From NCBI RefSeq assembly GCF_965214215.1, contig NZ_CBDCBD010000003.1, positions 1,054,001 through 1,118,000 of the forward strand: a stretch of DNA of 64,000 nt, given 5' to 3'. This DNA is from Poriferisodalis sp965214215. Lineage in GTDB: Bacteria > Actinomycetota > Acidimicrobiia > Acidimicrobiales > Poriferisodalaceae. Positions within the stretch are counted from its first letter, which is position 1. Every line of letters begins with the position of its first letter. Position numbers and translations under genes: made by a program. This document shows, piece by piece, positions 26,350-35,228 of this stretch. Under the pieces are notes generated by a model that did not search any database, was not told where the DNA came from, and saw nothing but the letters and a program-made list of their open reading frames with translations.

Positions 26350-27266
26350 TTCCTGGCTCGTCGGATGGCCTTCATGTGTGTGATCCATATGGCACCGGTG
26401 AGAGCCGTGACCAGGAGTTCGACTTGCGACGCGAGACGCACGGTGGCGTCGATGTCCGCCGCCGATGGTCGTGGGCCGTCACCCAACCGCGGCCGGTCTT
26501 CGTGGCGCGTGCCGTAGCGCAGTGGGCCGCCGAGTTCGCGTTCGATGGCGGCCGCTACGGCTGCTTCGGCGACCCCAGCGTTGGGGGAAGGGTGCGCCGG
26601 CGCGTCCCCACACACCGCTTGCCAGATGGCACGTGCCCGGCGCGGACGCAACGCTGCGACAAGCACGGCGAACAGCCGCGCTGGCACGTAGTTCGCCACG
26701 TCATCGATTCGGGCGGCAGCCCAGCCGAACTGTCGGTATCGCTCATCGAGCCGCCCGACCATGGCGTCCATCGTGTTGACTGCCCGGTAAGCCGTCGCAC
26801 CCGGAGATCCCGCCACGACGGCCCAGAACACGGGCGCAACGACAGCGTCGACGCTGTTCTCGGCGACTGACTCGATGACCGCAGCAGCGATGCCGGACTC
26901 GTCGAGTTCGCTGGGATCGCGGCCCACCAGCGCGGGAAGCGCAGCTCGAGCTGACTCCATCTCATCCGCCGCCAGGTGATCAGCAATTTGCAGCGCAACC
27001 GAACGCAGCTCTCGGCCGGCAGCGGTCAGCGCAACAGCGCAAGCGGTTGACCTCAAAAGGGTGCCGACGACCGCTCCGACGGTCACGCCAGTCGCTGCGT
27101 AGACGACGCCGGCTGAGCGTCGATCAGCCCAGATGCGCTGCTCGAGCTTGGTCATCAATGATCCGAACCCACGCACCGGATGGACGCTTGGGGGAGGTTC
27201 CCCACCGATCCGATCGCCCAGCAGTCCCAGCGCCGCGGCGCCGCTGCGCCGTGCCATCTGGTTCAT
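26280..27266 (-). CDS. cobD: adenosylcobinamide-phosphate synthase (CobD/CbiB)
   Basis: Inner-membrane enzyme of late cobalamin synthesis that joins adenosylcobyric acid with aminopropanol (phosphate) to give adenosylcobinamide (phosphate). It has 328 residues, the usual size. It shows GDRIGGEPPPSVHPVRGFG at the start, LVGRDPSELDESGIAAAVIESVAENSVDAVVAP read in two blocks, and AYRAVNTMDAMVG, all conserved. ATG 27266 starts 17 bp after the cbiZ stop; the longer ORF would overlap cbiZ. Together with cbiZ it forms a salvage pair: CbiZ removes the side chain and CobD rebuilds it. Confidence 0.92.
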   Translation of the reverse strand: MNQMARRSGAAALGLLGDRIGGEPPPSVHPVRGFGSLMTKLEQRIWADRRSAGVVYAATGVTVGAVVGTLLRSTACAVALTAAGRELRSVALQIADHLAADEMESARAALPALVGRDPSELDESGIAAAVIESVAENSVDAVVAPVFWAVVAGSPGATAYRAVNTMDAMVGRLDERYRQFGWAAARIDDVANYVPARLFAVLVAALRPRRARAIWQAVCGDAPAHPSPNAGVAEAAVAAAIERELGGPLRYGTRHEDRPRLGDGPRPSAADIDATVRLASQVELLVTALTGAIWITHMKAIRRARNQSVATRQMSTAKRMMKATDSIL

Positions 27267-27282
27267 GGCGAGCCTGACGCAC

Positions 27283-27909
27283 TCATGGGTTCTGCGGCAA
27301 TCCGGCCTGCACTGCGCTGTGCACGGCGATAGCGAGCTTGCGCCCCCACACCGACCGCGGTCCCGCGAAGCGCTCCTGATGCCCAGTCGCTGGCCACGCA
27401 ACGACCACCGCATCCGTGGCGGTGCCAGTGCCGTCAATCCCGCCCTCGGCCAGCGCCTGCACCTTCGCTTCGGTGGCCGTCATCGTGGCGTTCACAGCCG
27501 CGCCCGGATCCAGTCCGACCGGAAGCTGGACGACCACGTTGATGGTTCCTGCTTCCAGCGGCTCTGGGACATCGTCGCTTTCTGCAGCCCAAGTGGGCTG
27601 CGAGATGCCGACGGTGGCGTGGACGACGACGCCGTCGCATTCAGCCCGGCAAACGCCACGGACGTCGACCGCGGTGAACAGAGCCGTCCCCCTTCCGTCG
27701 AGGCCCAAGTTCGAGGCGATTTCCGCGGCGTGCTCATCAAGATCAGTGCGGGCGTAGCCACGTTCCACACCGACGTTCAAGATCCAGTCGATCCGGCCGG
27801 CACCGCCGTTCACGCTCGCCGACGAGATCGCCTCGGTTGGCCGGTCGAAGCGCCATACCAGGACGTCCCCACCCACACTCGCTACAACAGGTTCGAGGGC
27901 GGCGCTCAC
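27283..27909 (-). CDS. cbiZ: adenosylcobinamide amidohydrolase (CbiZ)
   Basis: A cytoplasmic enzyme of 208 residues that cuts the aminopropanol arm of incomplete or foreign cobamides and returns adenosylcobyric acid. The family signature GTGTATDAVVVAWP lies at residue 160-173, preceded by TMTATEAKVQAL. An N-terminal half with WILNVGVERGYARTD also fits. The start is a GTG at 27909. One end of a short direct repeat (27914-27933) touches its upstream region, where a toxin-antitoxin remnant has probably been inserted, so its promoter may have been separated from it or replaced. First gene of the two-gene minus-strand operon with cobD. Confidence 0.88.
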   Translation of the reverse strand: MSAALEPVVASVGGDVLVWRFDRPTEAISSASVNGGAGRIDWILNVGVERGYARTDLDEHAAEIASNLGLDGRGTALFTAVDVRGVCRAECDGVVVHATVGISQPTWAAESDDVPEPLEAGTINVVVQLPVGLDPGAAVNATMTATEAKVQALAEGGIDGTGTATDAVVVAWPATGHQERFAGPRSVWGRKLAIAVHSAVQAGLPQNP

Positions 27910-27913
27910 CGGC

Positions 27914-27933
27914 GGGACATTACAGAGACGCTG
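27914..27933 (+). repeat. left direct repeat flanking the toxin-antitoxin remnant
   Basis: GGGACATTACAGAGACGCTG here and GGGACATACAGAGACGCTG at 28520-28538 differ by one inserted T. They bracket 586 bp with the HigBA remnant and its AT-rich promoter, as expected for an insertion that duplicated its target, or for a recombination site. Confidence 0.6.
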
Positions 27934-27961
27934 CTGCGATCGGTAGACAAGCGAGGTCGCT

Positions 27962-28007
27962 AACTCGAATATTCAGTTAAATCTATATAGACTAAGATCT
28001 ATGTTTA
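27962..28007 (+). promoter_or_regulatory. AT-rich promoter/operator of the toxin-antitoxin remnant
   Basis: A strongly AT-rich stretch just before ATG 28012. It contains the perfect palindrome TCTATATAGA (27982-27991) and a second pair ATAGA/TCTAT (27987-27991 and 27998-28002). TAAGAT at 27993-27998 could be a -10 box with TATTCA at 27970 as a weak -35. Overlap of palindromes with the promoter is the usual layout of an autoregulated toxin-antitoxin gene. Confidence 0.5.
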
Positions 28008-28011
28008 GCCG

Positions 28012-28479
28012 ATGGTCTGGGAGATCAACGGCACGGACGAGTTCGCTGAGTGGTTCGGCGAACTCGGTCGCGGAGCGAAACTGGGTTCAGGAGGCCAAGA
28101 GGTGGGACACAAGGAGTTCGGCCAGATCGTCGGCGACATCGGGCCAGTACGGCGTGCGCGTATCGATGCGATCAAGCACGCAGCCCGAACCGAAGCCGTC
28201 GCGTTCAATCTCGCGCAGCTCCGCAAGCATCGGCGGCTGACCCAGGTTGAGCTTGCGCAGCGTCTTGAGCGGGCCCAGGCGTCGATTTCGGCTATGGAGA
28301 CGTCACGGGACAATCTGCTCTCGACATGGCGTGCGGCGGTCGAAGCGATGGGCGGCCAGCTCGAACTGGTTGCCGTGTTTCACGACGAGCGCATCACCAT
28401 TCCCGCTGGTCCGCCTGCCGAAGTGCCCGAGCCGACGCGTCCAATTCCGGGAATCTCGGAAGCGCGCAGCGCGAGATAG
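28012..28479 (+). pseudogene. HigBA-type toxin-antitoxin remnant: truncated toxin fused in frame to antitoxin
   Basis: The 155-codon ORF begins like a HigB/RelE-type (phage Gp49-like) toxin, MVWEINGTDEFAEWFGEL, but the toxin stops being recognisable after about 20 residues, where about 90 are expected. From about residue 31 (VGHKEFGQIVGDIG) it reads as the partner Xre antitoxin: ARIDAIKHAARTEAVAFNL, then the HTH LTQVELAQRLERAQASISAME, then AMGGQLELVAVF. A GTG at 28102 with an AGGAGG site at 28088-28093 would start a free antitoxin, so the antitoxin may still be made. A deletion that removed most of the toxin explains the fusion. Flanked by short direct repeats. Confidence 0.7.
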
Positions 28480-28519
28480 CCATCCCGACACGATCGTGGG
28501 ACGCGCAGCGCACACAGAC

Positions 28520-28538
28520 GGGACATACAGAGACGCTG
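28520..28538 (+). repeat. right direct repeat flanking the toxin-antitoxin remnant
   Basis: Partner of 27914-27933 with one base missing. It is followed at 28541-28554 by a small hairpin with a TTCG loop (arms GCATC and GATGC). Confidence 0.55.
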
Positions 28539-28600
28539 AAGCATCTTCGGATGCAGTCTTCGAACCGGCCGCGCGATGCGTCGCCTCCTGGGATGATGCT

Positions 28601-29890
28601 CTATGCGGTGAGCAAGGCGGCGGGGATGACGCCGGTGCCGTCGCGTCGGCGGTATGCCTCTTTGCCGGTAGTGATGACGGCTGCGTCGAGCAGTTCGTCT
28701 CCGAGCTGGTCTGCGAGCCATGCCAGGTGCTGGGTGTCGCGGTCTTTGACCGTCGCGGACAGCTTGACTTCGAGCGCCACGACCCGCCCGTCGCTCCGCT
28801 CGACGATCAGGTCGATCTCGTGCTCGCCGCCGTGAGTTCGCAGGTGGTAGGTGCGTGCCCGGTTCGCATGCGCATACACCCGTACCGACAGAGTCGCCAG
28901 CGACTCGAACATTGCGCCCAGCAGAGTGCCGTCGCGGGGCACCGGGTGATCGGTTGACCGTCCATCGAGCAGTGCTGTGGCGTCGAGGCCGAGGCAGCGG
29001 AGTGCCAGGGCGGGGTCTGTCAGATGGTGTTTAGGTGCCGCGGCGAGTCGGCGCAGCCGGTTGCGGGTCGGCAGCCACGCCGGCAGTGATTCGATCAGCC
29101 AGATCTGCTCGAGCGCGCGCTGGTAGGCGGTGGCTGTGGGCGGGGAAGGTCGCTCGGCCGAGTCGGTTGCTGCGGCCTTGCGGACCACCGTGAGAGACGC
29201 CGCAGTCGCCGTGGCCGCGGCGTACGCGGCAAGCCAGCGTCGCAGTGCCAGCCGGTTGCGGATGCTGGCGCCGGATTCGCCGATGTCGTGGTCGACGGCC
29301 CGGTCGATGTAGCAGTCGAGCAGATCGGTGCGCAGCACCGGGTCAAGCTGTCGGATTCCGGGGAAGCCGGAACGGGCAATCTCGTGCGCGTAGTCGGCCA
29401 GATTCGCCTCCGATCCGCCCGAGAGCGGAGGCCGTCGTCCTGACAGCAGTCCACTGAGGCTTACGGCCGGCGCAGCGAGTCCGCGCTCGGCCAGCGAAAG
29501 CGGGTGCATCCGCAACGTGACGAAACGTCCCGCGCCCGAGTGAGTTGGCCGTTCGCGCGGTGTCGCCGAGCCGGACAGCAAGAAGCTCGAGCGCTTCGTG
29601 CGGTCGTCGACGTGATGTCGGACGAGATCTCAAGACGCCGGGTAGCGCTGCCACTCGTCGATGAGCACCGGCGGCTCGCCCCCAGTCAGGCGCGACGGGT
29701 CCCCGAACATGAGTTCCAGCTGCTGCTCGTCGTCGAGGCGATGCACCGTGCGTGCGCGACGCAGCGCCGTCTCGGTCTTGCCCACCGCGCGCGGCCCCTC
29801 CAGCGAGACTGCGGGCAGGCCAGCCAGCATCTCGTCGAGCCGCCTGTCAACGATGCGCGGAATGTACCCAACGGCGTCAGTAGCGCCCAC
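28601..29890 (-). pseudogene. DUF4143-type AAA ATPase interrupted by one in-frame stop codon
   Basis: Reading from 29890, the first 86 codons give GYIPRIVDRRLDEMLAG, the Walker A motif GPRAVGKTETA and the Walker B region PPVLIDEWQRYPAS. A TGA at 29632-29630 follows. The same frame then continues DLVRHHVDDRTKRSSFLLSG into a full ATPase/DUF4143 body, ending with a PD-(D/E)XK-like DUF4143 domain (HEIDLIVERSDG, VVALEVKLSA) at 28601. Family members have a tryptophan at the stop position, so a single TGG to TGA change accounts for it. About 430 codons in all. A sequencing error or strain-specific knock-out are both possible. Role in intact relatives is unclear, often near mobile or toxin-antitoxin genes. 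Confidence 0.8.
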
Positions 29891-29906
29891 GAAGTTCCAG
29901 TTTACG

Positions 29907-29972
29907 ATTTCGACGGTTTGAAATTGTCCATTTCGACGCCTCGAATTTCACATTTCCGACGCTTCAAGCTTG
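29907..29972. repeat. three direct repeats upstream of the ATPase pseudogene
   Basis: ATTTCGACG at 29907 and 29930 and ATTTCCGACG at 29952 recur with 22-23 bp spacing, each followed by a TCGAA- or TTGAA-like half site. About two helical turns apart, on the upstream side of the minus-strand ATPase gene: a plausible operator array. The rest of 29891-30051 shows no gene. Confidence 0.45.
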
Positions 29973-30051
29973 TCGGATGCTCCCGACCCACAGCGAATGA
30001 TGTTGTAGCCAGCGGCCGGAACCGGCGGTGTCGGCCGCTGTCCACGACTCT

Positions 30052-33000
30052 CTAATCGGAGAATTGGCCGTAGGCGAGGCCGCGGACGTGGGGTTCGGCG
30101 TGGAGGAGTTGGCGGAGTCCGGCAATCTCGGCTTTGTCCCAACCGACGGCCTCGCAAACAGCTGCGTCCCAGATCTCGCGGACTTCGCACTCGCCGTCTC
30201 GGAACTGCGGGACGGGCATGCGGCGGGTTGCAGCCCAGCAGTCAGCGAGAATTGAACTGGTGTGCGAGTCAGAGAGATCAGGCACCGGGAGGCCGTTGAC
30301 CACCGCAGGTCGGTAGGTCGGGAAGTTCAACTTGCGCCCAGGATTTCGCATCAGTAGCAATCGGCCAGGCGTCGAGTTGAGGTAGACGGCCGCCGCCTTC
30401 GCCTGCCGTGCCCTAAAACCGACGACAGGCATCCAGCCATGCCCAACGTGTTTTGTTCCCGAAGCCACGGCGGTGAGTCGAGCGGTACTTGTGTCTTGGC
30501 CTGCGGTCACGAGCAGGTAGCCGGCCTTGTTGAGTACTGGCGAGGGACCGGGCCGCATATGGACCCAGTGTTCGTCCGGCGTCGCTGCGATCCGCAACTG
30601 CCCCCCGGCGCCCTTGCTCTTCAGAATCGGGAATGCTCCGTGGACCTCCGCCGATGCGCGCTTATGAGCCAGTGTCAACGAAGGACTGAGCAGACGCGCG
30701 GACACACCCGATTCACTAAGTTGGCTCAGCGCCGGGTGCTCGGCGAACTGCGCTGCAGCTTCGGCGAGTAGCGGCGAACGCCAAATGGCTGCCGTCCAAT
30801 CGCCCCGCCGGACCCGCTCGCTGGGCCATTCGGAGACTTCGCCCCAGCTATCGGCAAGCACGCCGAATCCACGCTCTTCGATTGCTTCGAATAGTTCGAT
30901 GACTTCCGCGTCGTCGTTGGGGAAGCGGTCGAGAGCAATGATGCGCGTGGGTGGGCGGACGCAGTCCATACGCCGTAAGACGATGATGCTCTCGTTGATA
31001 TTGGTGTTCTGGCTGAGGTTGATGTTGCCGGGCTGATGGCAAGTCAGAATCGTGTCGACAGCGAACCGGCTCGCCAAGATGCGGCGCTCAACCAAGCCGG
31101 AATGATTCGCCAGCGCGATGGTCGGGTGGAGCATCGCGAGCACACCATCGTCTCCGGACACGCACCGCTCGGCCAGCGCGACGAACATCGGTGCAAGAGA
31201 TCGCTTCGAGACGAACCCGTCTAACGCCGGATCCATGCCGACCAAAGTGCTCTCCAGCCCGTCTACACGGTCGCGGAGCCGCATCTGGATGTTGTTCGGG
31301 AACTTCTGGCCCATTCGTTCCCGCTCGCTGAACGGCGGATTCATGATTGCGATGCGGGCGCCGATCGCTGTTCGTGCTGCGCGTTCGACTTCGGGGTCGC
31401 CGAGGCTGGCCTTCACGGCTGAGCCCTGCGCTGAGTTGGCGAACATCTCGGGGTCAGACCGAGGCACGACTTCGTCCTCGGCGAGGAGCTCCAGCGTCCC
31501 GGCGGCGATGGGCACCATTGGATCGCCGGTCGGCCCGTAGGGCATCTCGTAGAGCCCCATCCCGCTGTACTTGATGTCGGTGTTGCCGGCGGTCAGTTGC
31601 GTGGCGGCGAGCTGTAGCGACACCGAGTTGATGTCCATCCCTTTGAGCACGTCTTCGACTGCGAGCTTTTGGAGATCGGCCAGCTTCCGAGGTAGCGCGC
31701 CTTGTTCGCGGGCTCGCCGCTTCATCTCCGTGAGCAGCGCCGCCAGCAAGGTGCCGCTGCCGCACGCGAGATCGACCGCCTTGTGGGCGCGCCAAGTGGC
31801 CGGGTCGGTCCAGTCCTGGTCGCCGCAAGCATCGAGCGAGAGCCGGGCCGCCATGGTGGCTGCAGGTGGGCGGGTGAAGTAGGCGCCGTCGGAGGCTTGA
31901 TTGCCCATCACCTTGTTGAACAGCGGTCCGGCGTGGTCGGCGCCCATGTCGGCGTACGTCTCGGCGATGCGTTCGGCCTCGGCTGTCAGATGCCGCAGGG
32001 CACGCTCCAGGCCGGCGAGCTTGCCGGATTTGCGGACGGCACTGATGCACCTCATGGCGGGATCGATCACCGGCAGGAAGTCCTGCCGCGTGATGTTCTG
32101 CCAGTTGTCTCGGAGGCGCTCGACAACCTCGGGGTCGTTCTTGATCTCCGACAGTGACTCGATGTTGCGGAGCCAGCCACCGGCGGCGATGCGCTGGTGC
32201 AGCATGGCGGCGTTCATCAGCAGTAGCGCCGCGATGGTGCAGCCGTCGGCCTGGCCTGAGCGCTTGTCGGCCGCGAGCTGGTCCAGGCCGAAATGAGCAT
32301 CCAGGGCTGGCTTGAGACCGTCTTGGCGAAGGTGGTGGGCGGCTTCGTTGACGCTCTCCTCGAGAACGTTCAGGTCGCGGCTGACCCGATCGCGCCGCAG
32401 GCCCGATTTGGCGAGCAGGTTGACCGTGATGTCGGTGCCGAACTCGCCCTCGATCAGCTCCAGCATCTGCTGGGCGTGCTCTTCTTGCTTCTGCTTCTTG
32501 TTCTTGGCGGCGCGCTTCTTTCGTTCGGCTGCCGACGGCACCGGCTTGCCCTCGCCGTTGTTGATCATCTTGCGGGCGTGCTTCTTGGTCCTCTCTGCAT
32601 CGACCTGGCCGATGGTCTCCGTTGCTTTCGGTTTGTTGCGCACCACCGTGTCGTGGCGCAACTGCAGTGCGCCGTCTGTGGTCGGGGCGACTGTGACGAT
32701 CTGGGTCGGCTCGGTATCGGGCGTCCAGTCTTCGGGACGCACCGGCATCAGGCCGTGCTGTGACAGGGGCGTGTCGGCTGCGGCTGCCGCTTCGATCACT
32801 TCGAACACCGAGTCGGTGGGGCCGCGGTGTTCGCCGTAGCGGATGCGGCCGGTTGACGCCGACGCGACCCCGACCAGGCTGGTGGTCTCCAGATTCAGCT
32901 GCGGCGGCGGCACGTACACCTGCATCATGTCGGCGAGTTCTTCCTCGATGCGGCTGTCGTGCGCTCGCAGTGCCAGCAGGATCTGGCCTAGCTCGGACCA

Positions 33001-35025
33001 GCCTTCTTCGGGGTTGGCCCTCGTCAGCCATCGTTCGGGGTCGTCGTTGGGCGGAATGAGGATCGGGCAGATGATGTAGCCGTACTTCTTGCCCGGAGCC
33101 GTCCGCATGGCTCGTCCGACTGCCTGGACGACGTCGATAGGACTCTTGCGGGGTTCGAGGAAGGCGACCGCGCTGAGCGATGGCGAGTCGGTGCCTTCGC
33201 CGAAGATGCCGACGTTGACAATGCCGTGCGGATTGTCGGCCGTTGCGGCGGCTAGATGTTGCTTGGCATTGTCCCGCTTGGCGACGTTGTAGGTGGCGTC
33301 GAGATGCTCCAAGGTGAACGTGGCGGGCTCGGTGCCTTCCATGCGCGATGCCAGCCAGTCGCGGACTGCGTCGGTCTGCAGGTCCTTCATCATGTTCTTG
33401 GACTTGTCGACGGTGTTCATGAAGGCGATGCACGACTCGACCGTGACGTCGTGCTCGTTCTCGGACCGGGTGGCCCCGCCCATCACGAGCACGAGCGCCA
33501 GGCCGCGTAGGTAGTCGACGGTGGTGAGCTTGGACTTGCCCTTGGACTCGGTCGTACGCGCCAGCTCGTTGGCTGCCGCAAACGCTTCTGGGTCGTTGAC
33601 CCCGAGAGCGATGATCCGGTAATCCGAAAGCCAGCCGTTGCGGACGGCTTCTACATAGCTCTTGCGATAGAGCTCGACGCCGAAGATCGTCTCGTCATCC
33701 ATGGAACGGACCACGAATTCGGAAGCGTCGACCCTGCGGGGCGAGGTGGTGTGGTTGTAGATGCGGGGTGTGGCTGTTTGATAGATGCGATAGCGAGCCG
33801 GGAAGGCCTGCTGGTCATGGCACAGCGTGAACTCCTGGAGTCGGGCCTGCTCGTCTGGTTTGCGGTGACGGCGCAAGGCGGCAGTTCGGTGTGCCTCGTC
33901 GCAGACGAGCACCTGGACGTCGGCGTTGGCGAGGCCGAGCGCTTCGGCGACGCGGCTGGCGCTCTGGTAGGTGCCGAAGATGACGCTGATGCGGGGCACA
34001 TTGGTGGCATCGGCGATCCATGCGGCAATCTCTTCGGGATCGGTGGTGACCAGTCCCTTGATCTCAGTAGCGCTGACGTTGCTGTTGTCCTGAGTGGGGT
34101 CAAGTGCCCGTTTGGCGCTTCCTTCCTTCTTGGGGTCGTAGCCCGCGGTCTGGTCCGAGCACACGGCCATCGCACGGATGTCCGATTCGGCGTTCTGGAG
34201 GAACTCGCGTCGCAGCTGTGCCACAAGTGCAATCGACGGGCACAGCACCACCGAGAGATGGCCGGCTTCGGTGAGTTCTTCGACGATCCGCAAAGCGATG
34301 CGGGTCTTGCCGGCGCCACACGGCAGGATGATCCGGCCCCTGGCCTGTCCCTTGGGCAGACCGCCCGAGTCGGCTTCGGCGTGCTCTCGCAGGATGCGAA
34401 CGCTGTGCTCTACCGCTTCGCGCTGCATGCACGTACGGGTCTGGGTGGCCTCAGGATTAGCGGGTTCGGCGCAGTGGGGACATTCGTCATCAGATTGCGG
34501 AGCCGCTGCGGCGGCGGTCTCAGCAGTGAGGTCCGCCGTCAGATTCACCAACTTGATCGGCTTGCCGCTGACCTCAATAGCGTTCTCGGCGTTGGCATTG
34601 AGCGGGTTAGCGCCGTTGGTGACCAGCCAGCGCTCCGCGAAGAGATCGTTGGCCGCAGGGGTCGAGAACGCTGATACCTCGCCCTTGCCGATCTCAGCCC
34701 CGGCGCCGTCGGGATCGAGCTTGCGGGCCTTGCACTGAACGGCAATTGGGCGATCGTCGGATCGCCGGTGCGCCACCAAGTCGATACCGATGTCCTGCTT
34801 GGTGGTGTTGGGGAAATGCTCCACCCGGGACGGCCATTCCGCCCACGGGTAGATCACCTCGACGTCCCAGTCCGCCAAGAACGGGGCCACCTCGACGGTG
34901 AGATCTTCGAGCCACGTGCCGTCTGTTGACTGAGGCGAGTAGTGCTCCAGCGTCTCAGAGGCACGTTCAAGCACATCCGCCCGGTCCGAACCGCCGGTCA
35001 TGCCGCTACGAGGCCTGGCGCGCAT
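30052..35025 (-). CDS. single-chain restriction-modification enzyme, Type ISP-like (nuclease, helicase, methyltransferase, specificity)
   Basis: A 1657-residue protein. Residues 40-105 hold an Mrr-type nuclease: GIDLVAHRR (D82) and IAVQCKARK (Q97, K99). Residues 230-660 are a superfamily 2 ATPase: LPCGAGKTRIAL (Walker A, 235-241), VCDEAHRT (376-379) and QAVGRAMRT (634-642). A coupler rich in Lys and Glu follows (810-860). The methyltransferase has GAYFTRPPAATMAA (1047), DLACGSGTLLAAL (1085) and NPPF (1229), which indicates N6-adenine methylation. The remaining 400 residues should recognise the target. Domain order and length match LlaGI-like Type ISP enzymes, which modify, translocate and cut as one polypeptide. 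All catalytic motifs look intact. CPHC...C at 182-199 could bind metal and is unusual. Start uncertain by a few codons. Confidence 0.85.
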   Translation of the reverse strand: MRARPRSGMTGGSDRADVLERASETLEHYSPQSTDGTWLEDLTVEVAPFLADWDVEVIYPWAEWPSRVEHFPNTTKQDIGIDLVAHRRSDDRPIAVQCKARKLDPDGAGAEIGKGEVSAFSTPAANDLFAERWLVTNGANPLNANAENAIEVSGKPIKLVNLTADLTAETAAAAAPQSDDECPHCAEPANPEATQTRTCMQREAVEHSVRILREHAEADSGGLPKGQARGRIILPCGAGKTRIALRIVEELTEAGHLSVVLCPSIALVAQLRREFLQNAESDIRAMAVCSDQTAGYDPKKEGSAKRALDPTQDNSNVSATEIKGLVTTDPEEIAAWIADATNVPRISVIFGTYQSASRVAEALGLANADVQVLVCDEAHRTAALRRHRKPDEQARLQEFTLCHDQQAFPARYRIYQTATPRIYNHTTSPRRVDASEFVVRSMDDETIFGVELYRKSYVEAVRNGWLSDYRIIALGVNDPEAFAAANELARTTESKGKSKLTTVDYLRGLALVLVMGGATRSENEHDVTVESCIAFMNTVDKSKNMMKDLQTDAVRDWLASRMEGTEPATFTLEHLDATYNVAKRDNAKQHLAAATADNPHGIVNVGIFGEGTDSPSLSAVAFLEPRKSPIDVVQAVGRAMRTAPGKKYGYIICPILIPPNDDPERWLTRANPEEGWSELGQILLALRAHDSRIEEELADMMQVYVPPPQLNLETTSLVGVASASTGRIRYGEHRGPTDSVFEVIEAAAAADTPLSQHGLMPVRPEDWTPDTEPTQIVTVAPTTDGALQLRHDTVVRNKPKATETIGQVDAERTKKHARKMINNGEGKPVPSAAERKKRAAKNKKQKQEEHAQQMLELIEGEFGTDITVNLLAKSGLRRDRVSRDLNVLEESVNEAAHHLRQDGLKPALDAHFGLDQLAADKRSGQADGCTIAALLLMNAAMLHQRIAAGGWLRNIESLSEIKNDPEVVERLRDNWQNITRQDFLPVIDPAMRCISAVRKSGKLAGLERALRHLTAEAERIAETYADMGADHAGPLFNKVMGNQASDGAYFTRPPAATMAARLSLDACGDQDWTDPATWRAHKAVDLACGSGTLLAALLTEMKRRAREQGALPRKLADLQKLAVEDVLKGMDINSVSLQLAATQLTAGNTDIKYSGMGLYEMPYGPTGDPMVPIAAGTLELLAEDEVVPRSDPEMFANSAQGSAVKASLGDPEVERAARTAIGARIAIMNPPFSERERMGQKFPNNIQMRLRDRVDGLESTLVGMDPALDGFVSKRSLAPMFVALAERCVSGDDGVLAMLHPTIALANHSGLVERRILASRFAVDTILTCHQPGNINLSQNTNINESIIVLRRMDCVRPPTRIIALDRFPNDDAEVIELFEAIEERGFGVLADSWGEVSEWPSERVRRGDWTAAIWRSPLLAEAAAQFAEHPALSQLSESGVSARLLSPSLTLAHKRASAEVHGAFPILKSKGAGGQLRIAATPDEHWVHMRPGPSPVLNKAGYLLVTAGQDTSTARLTAVASGTKHVGHGWMPVVGFRARQAKAAAVYLNSTPGRLLLMRNPGRKLNFPTYRPAVVNGLPVPDLSDSHTSSILADCWAATRRMPVPQFRDGECEVREIWDAAVCEAVGWDKAEIAGLRQLLHAEPHVRGLAYGQFSD

Positions 35026-35181
35026 GCTTGCGCTGACCTGAGCCTCGTCCGCTTCAGCCGCCGCGTGTAATCGCCGTTATCCCTCGGACACTGATCTTCG
35101 AGGCTGAGCCGAACGGCGAATCAGAGGTCCGGGCGGGCTGTGAGTCCCGCCACTCGAGACGGGGAGCAAGAACGGGATACA

Positions 35182-35196
35182 AGGAGTGCCGCTCCT
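35182..35196. other. small hairpin in the divergent region between the restriction enzyme and integrase genes
   Basis: AGGAG and CTCCT pair around a 5-nt loop 33 bp before the integrase start. The arms include the only good ribosome binding sequence nearby, so the hairpin could hide it. The 203-bp spacer 35026-35228 must hold promoters for both divergent genes; I cannot place them. Confidence 0.3.
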
Positions 35197-35228
35197 GAGG
35201 GGATGGCGAAACCTCGCAGCATCTCCGT

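Noticed and set aside
29630..29632. Possible selenocysteine or readthrough at the TGA of the ATPase gene
   Set aside because: No SECIS-like hairpin is apparent just after the codon, and family members have tryptophan there; a point mutation is simpler.
31454..33433. A 659-codon frame inside the restriction enzyme gene
   Set aside because: It is the neighbouring frame of the same strand with Arg/Pro-rich noise; nuclease, helicase and methylase motifs are in the other frame.
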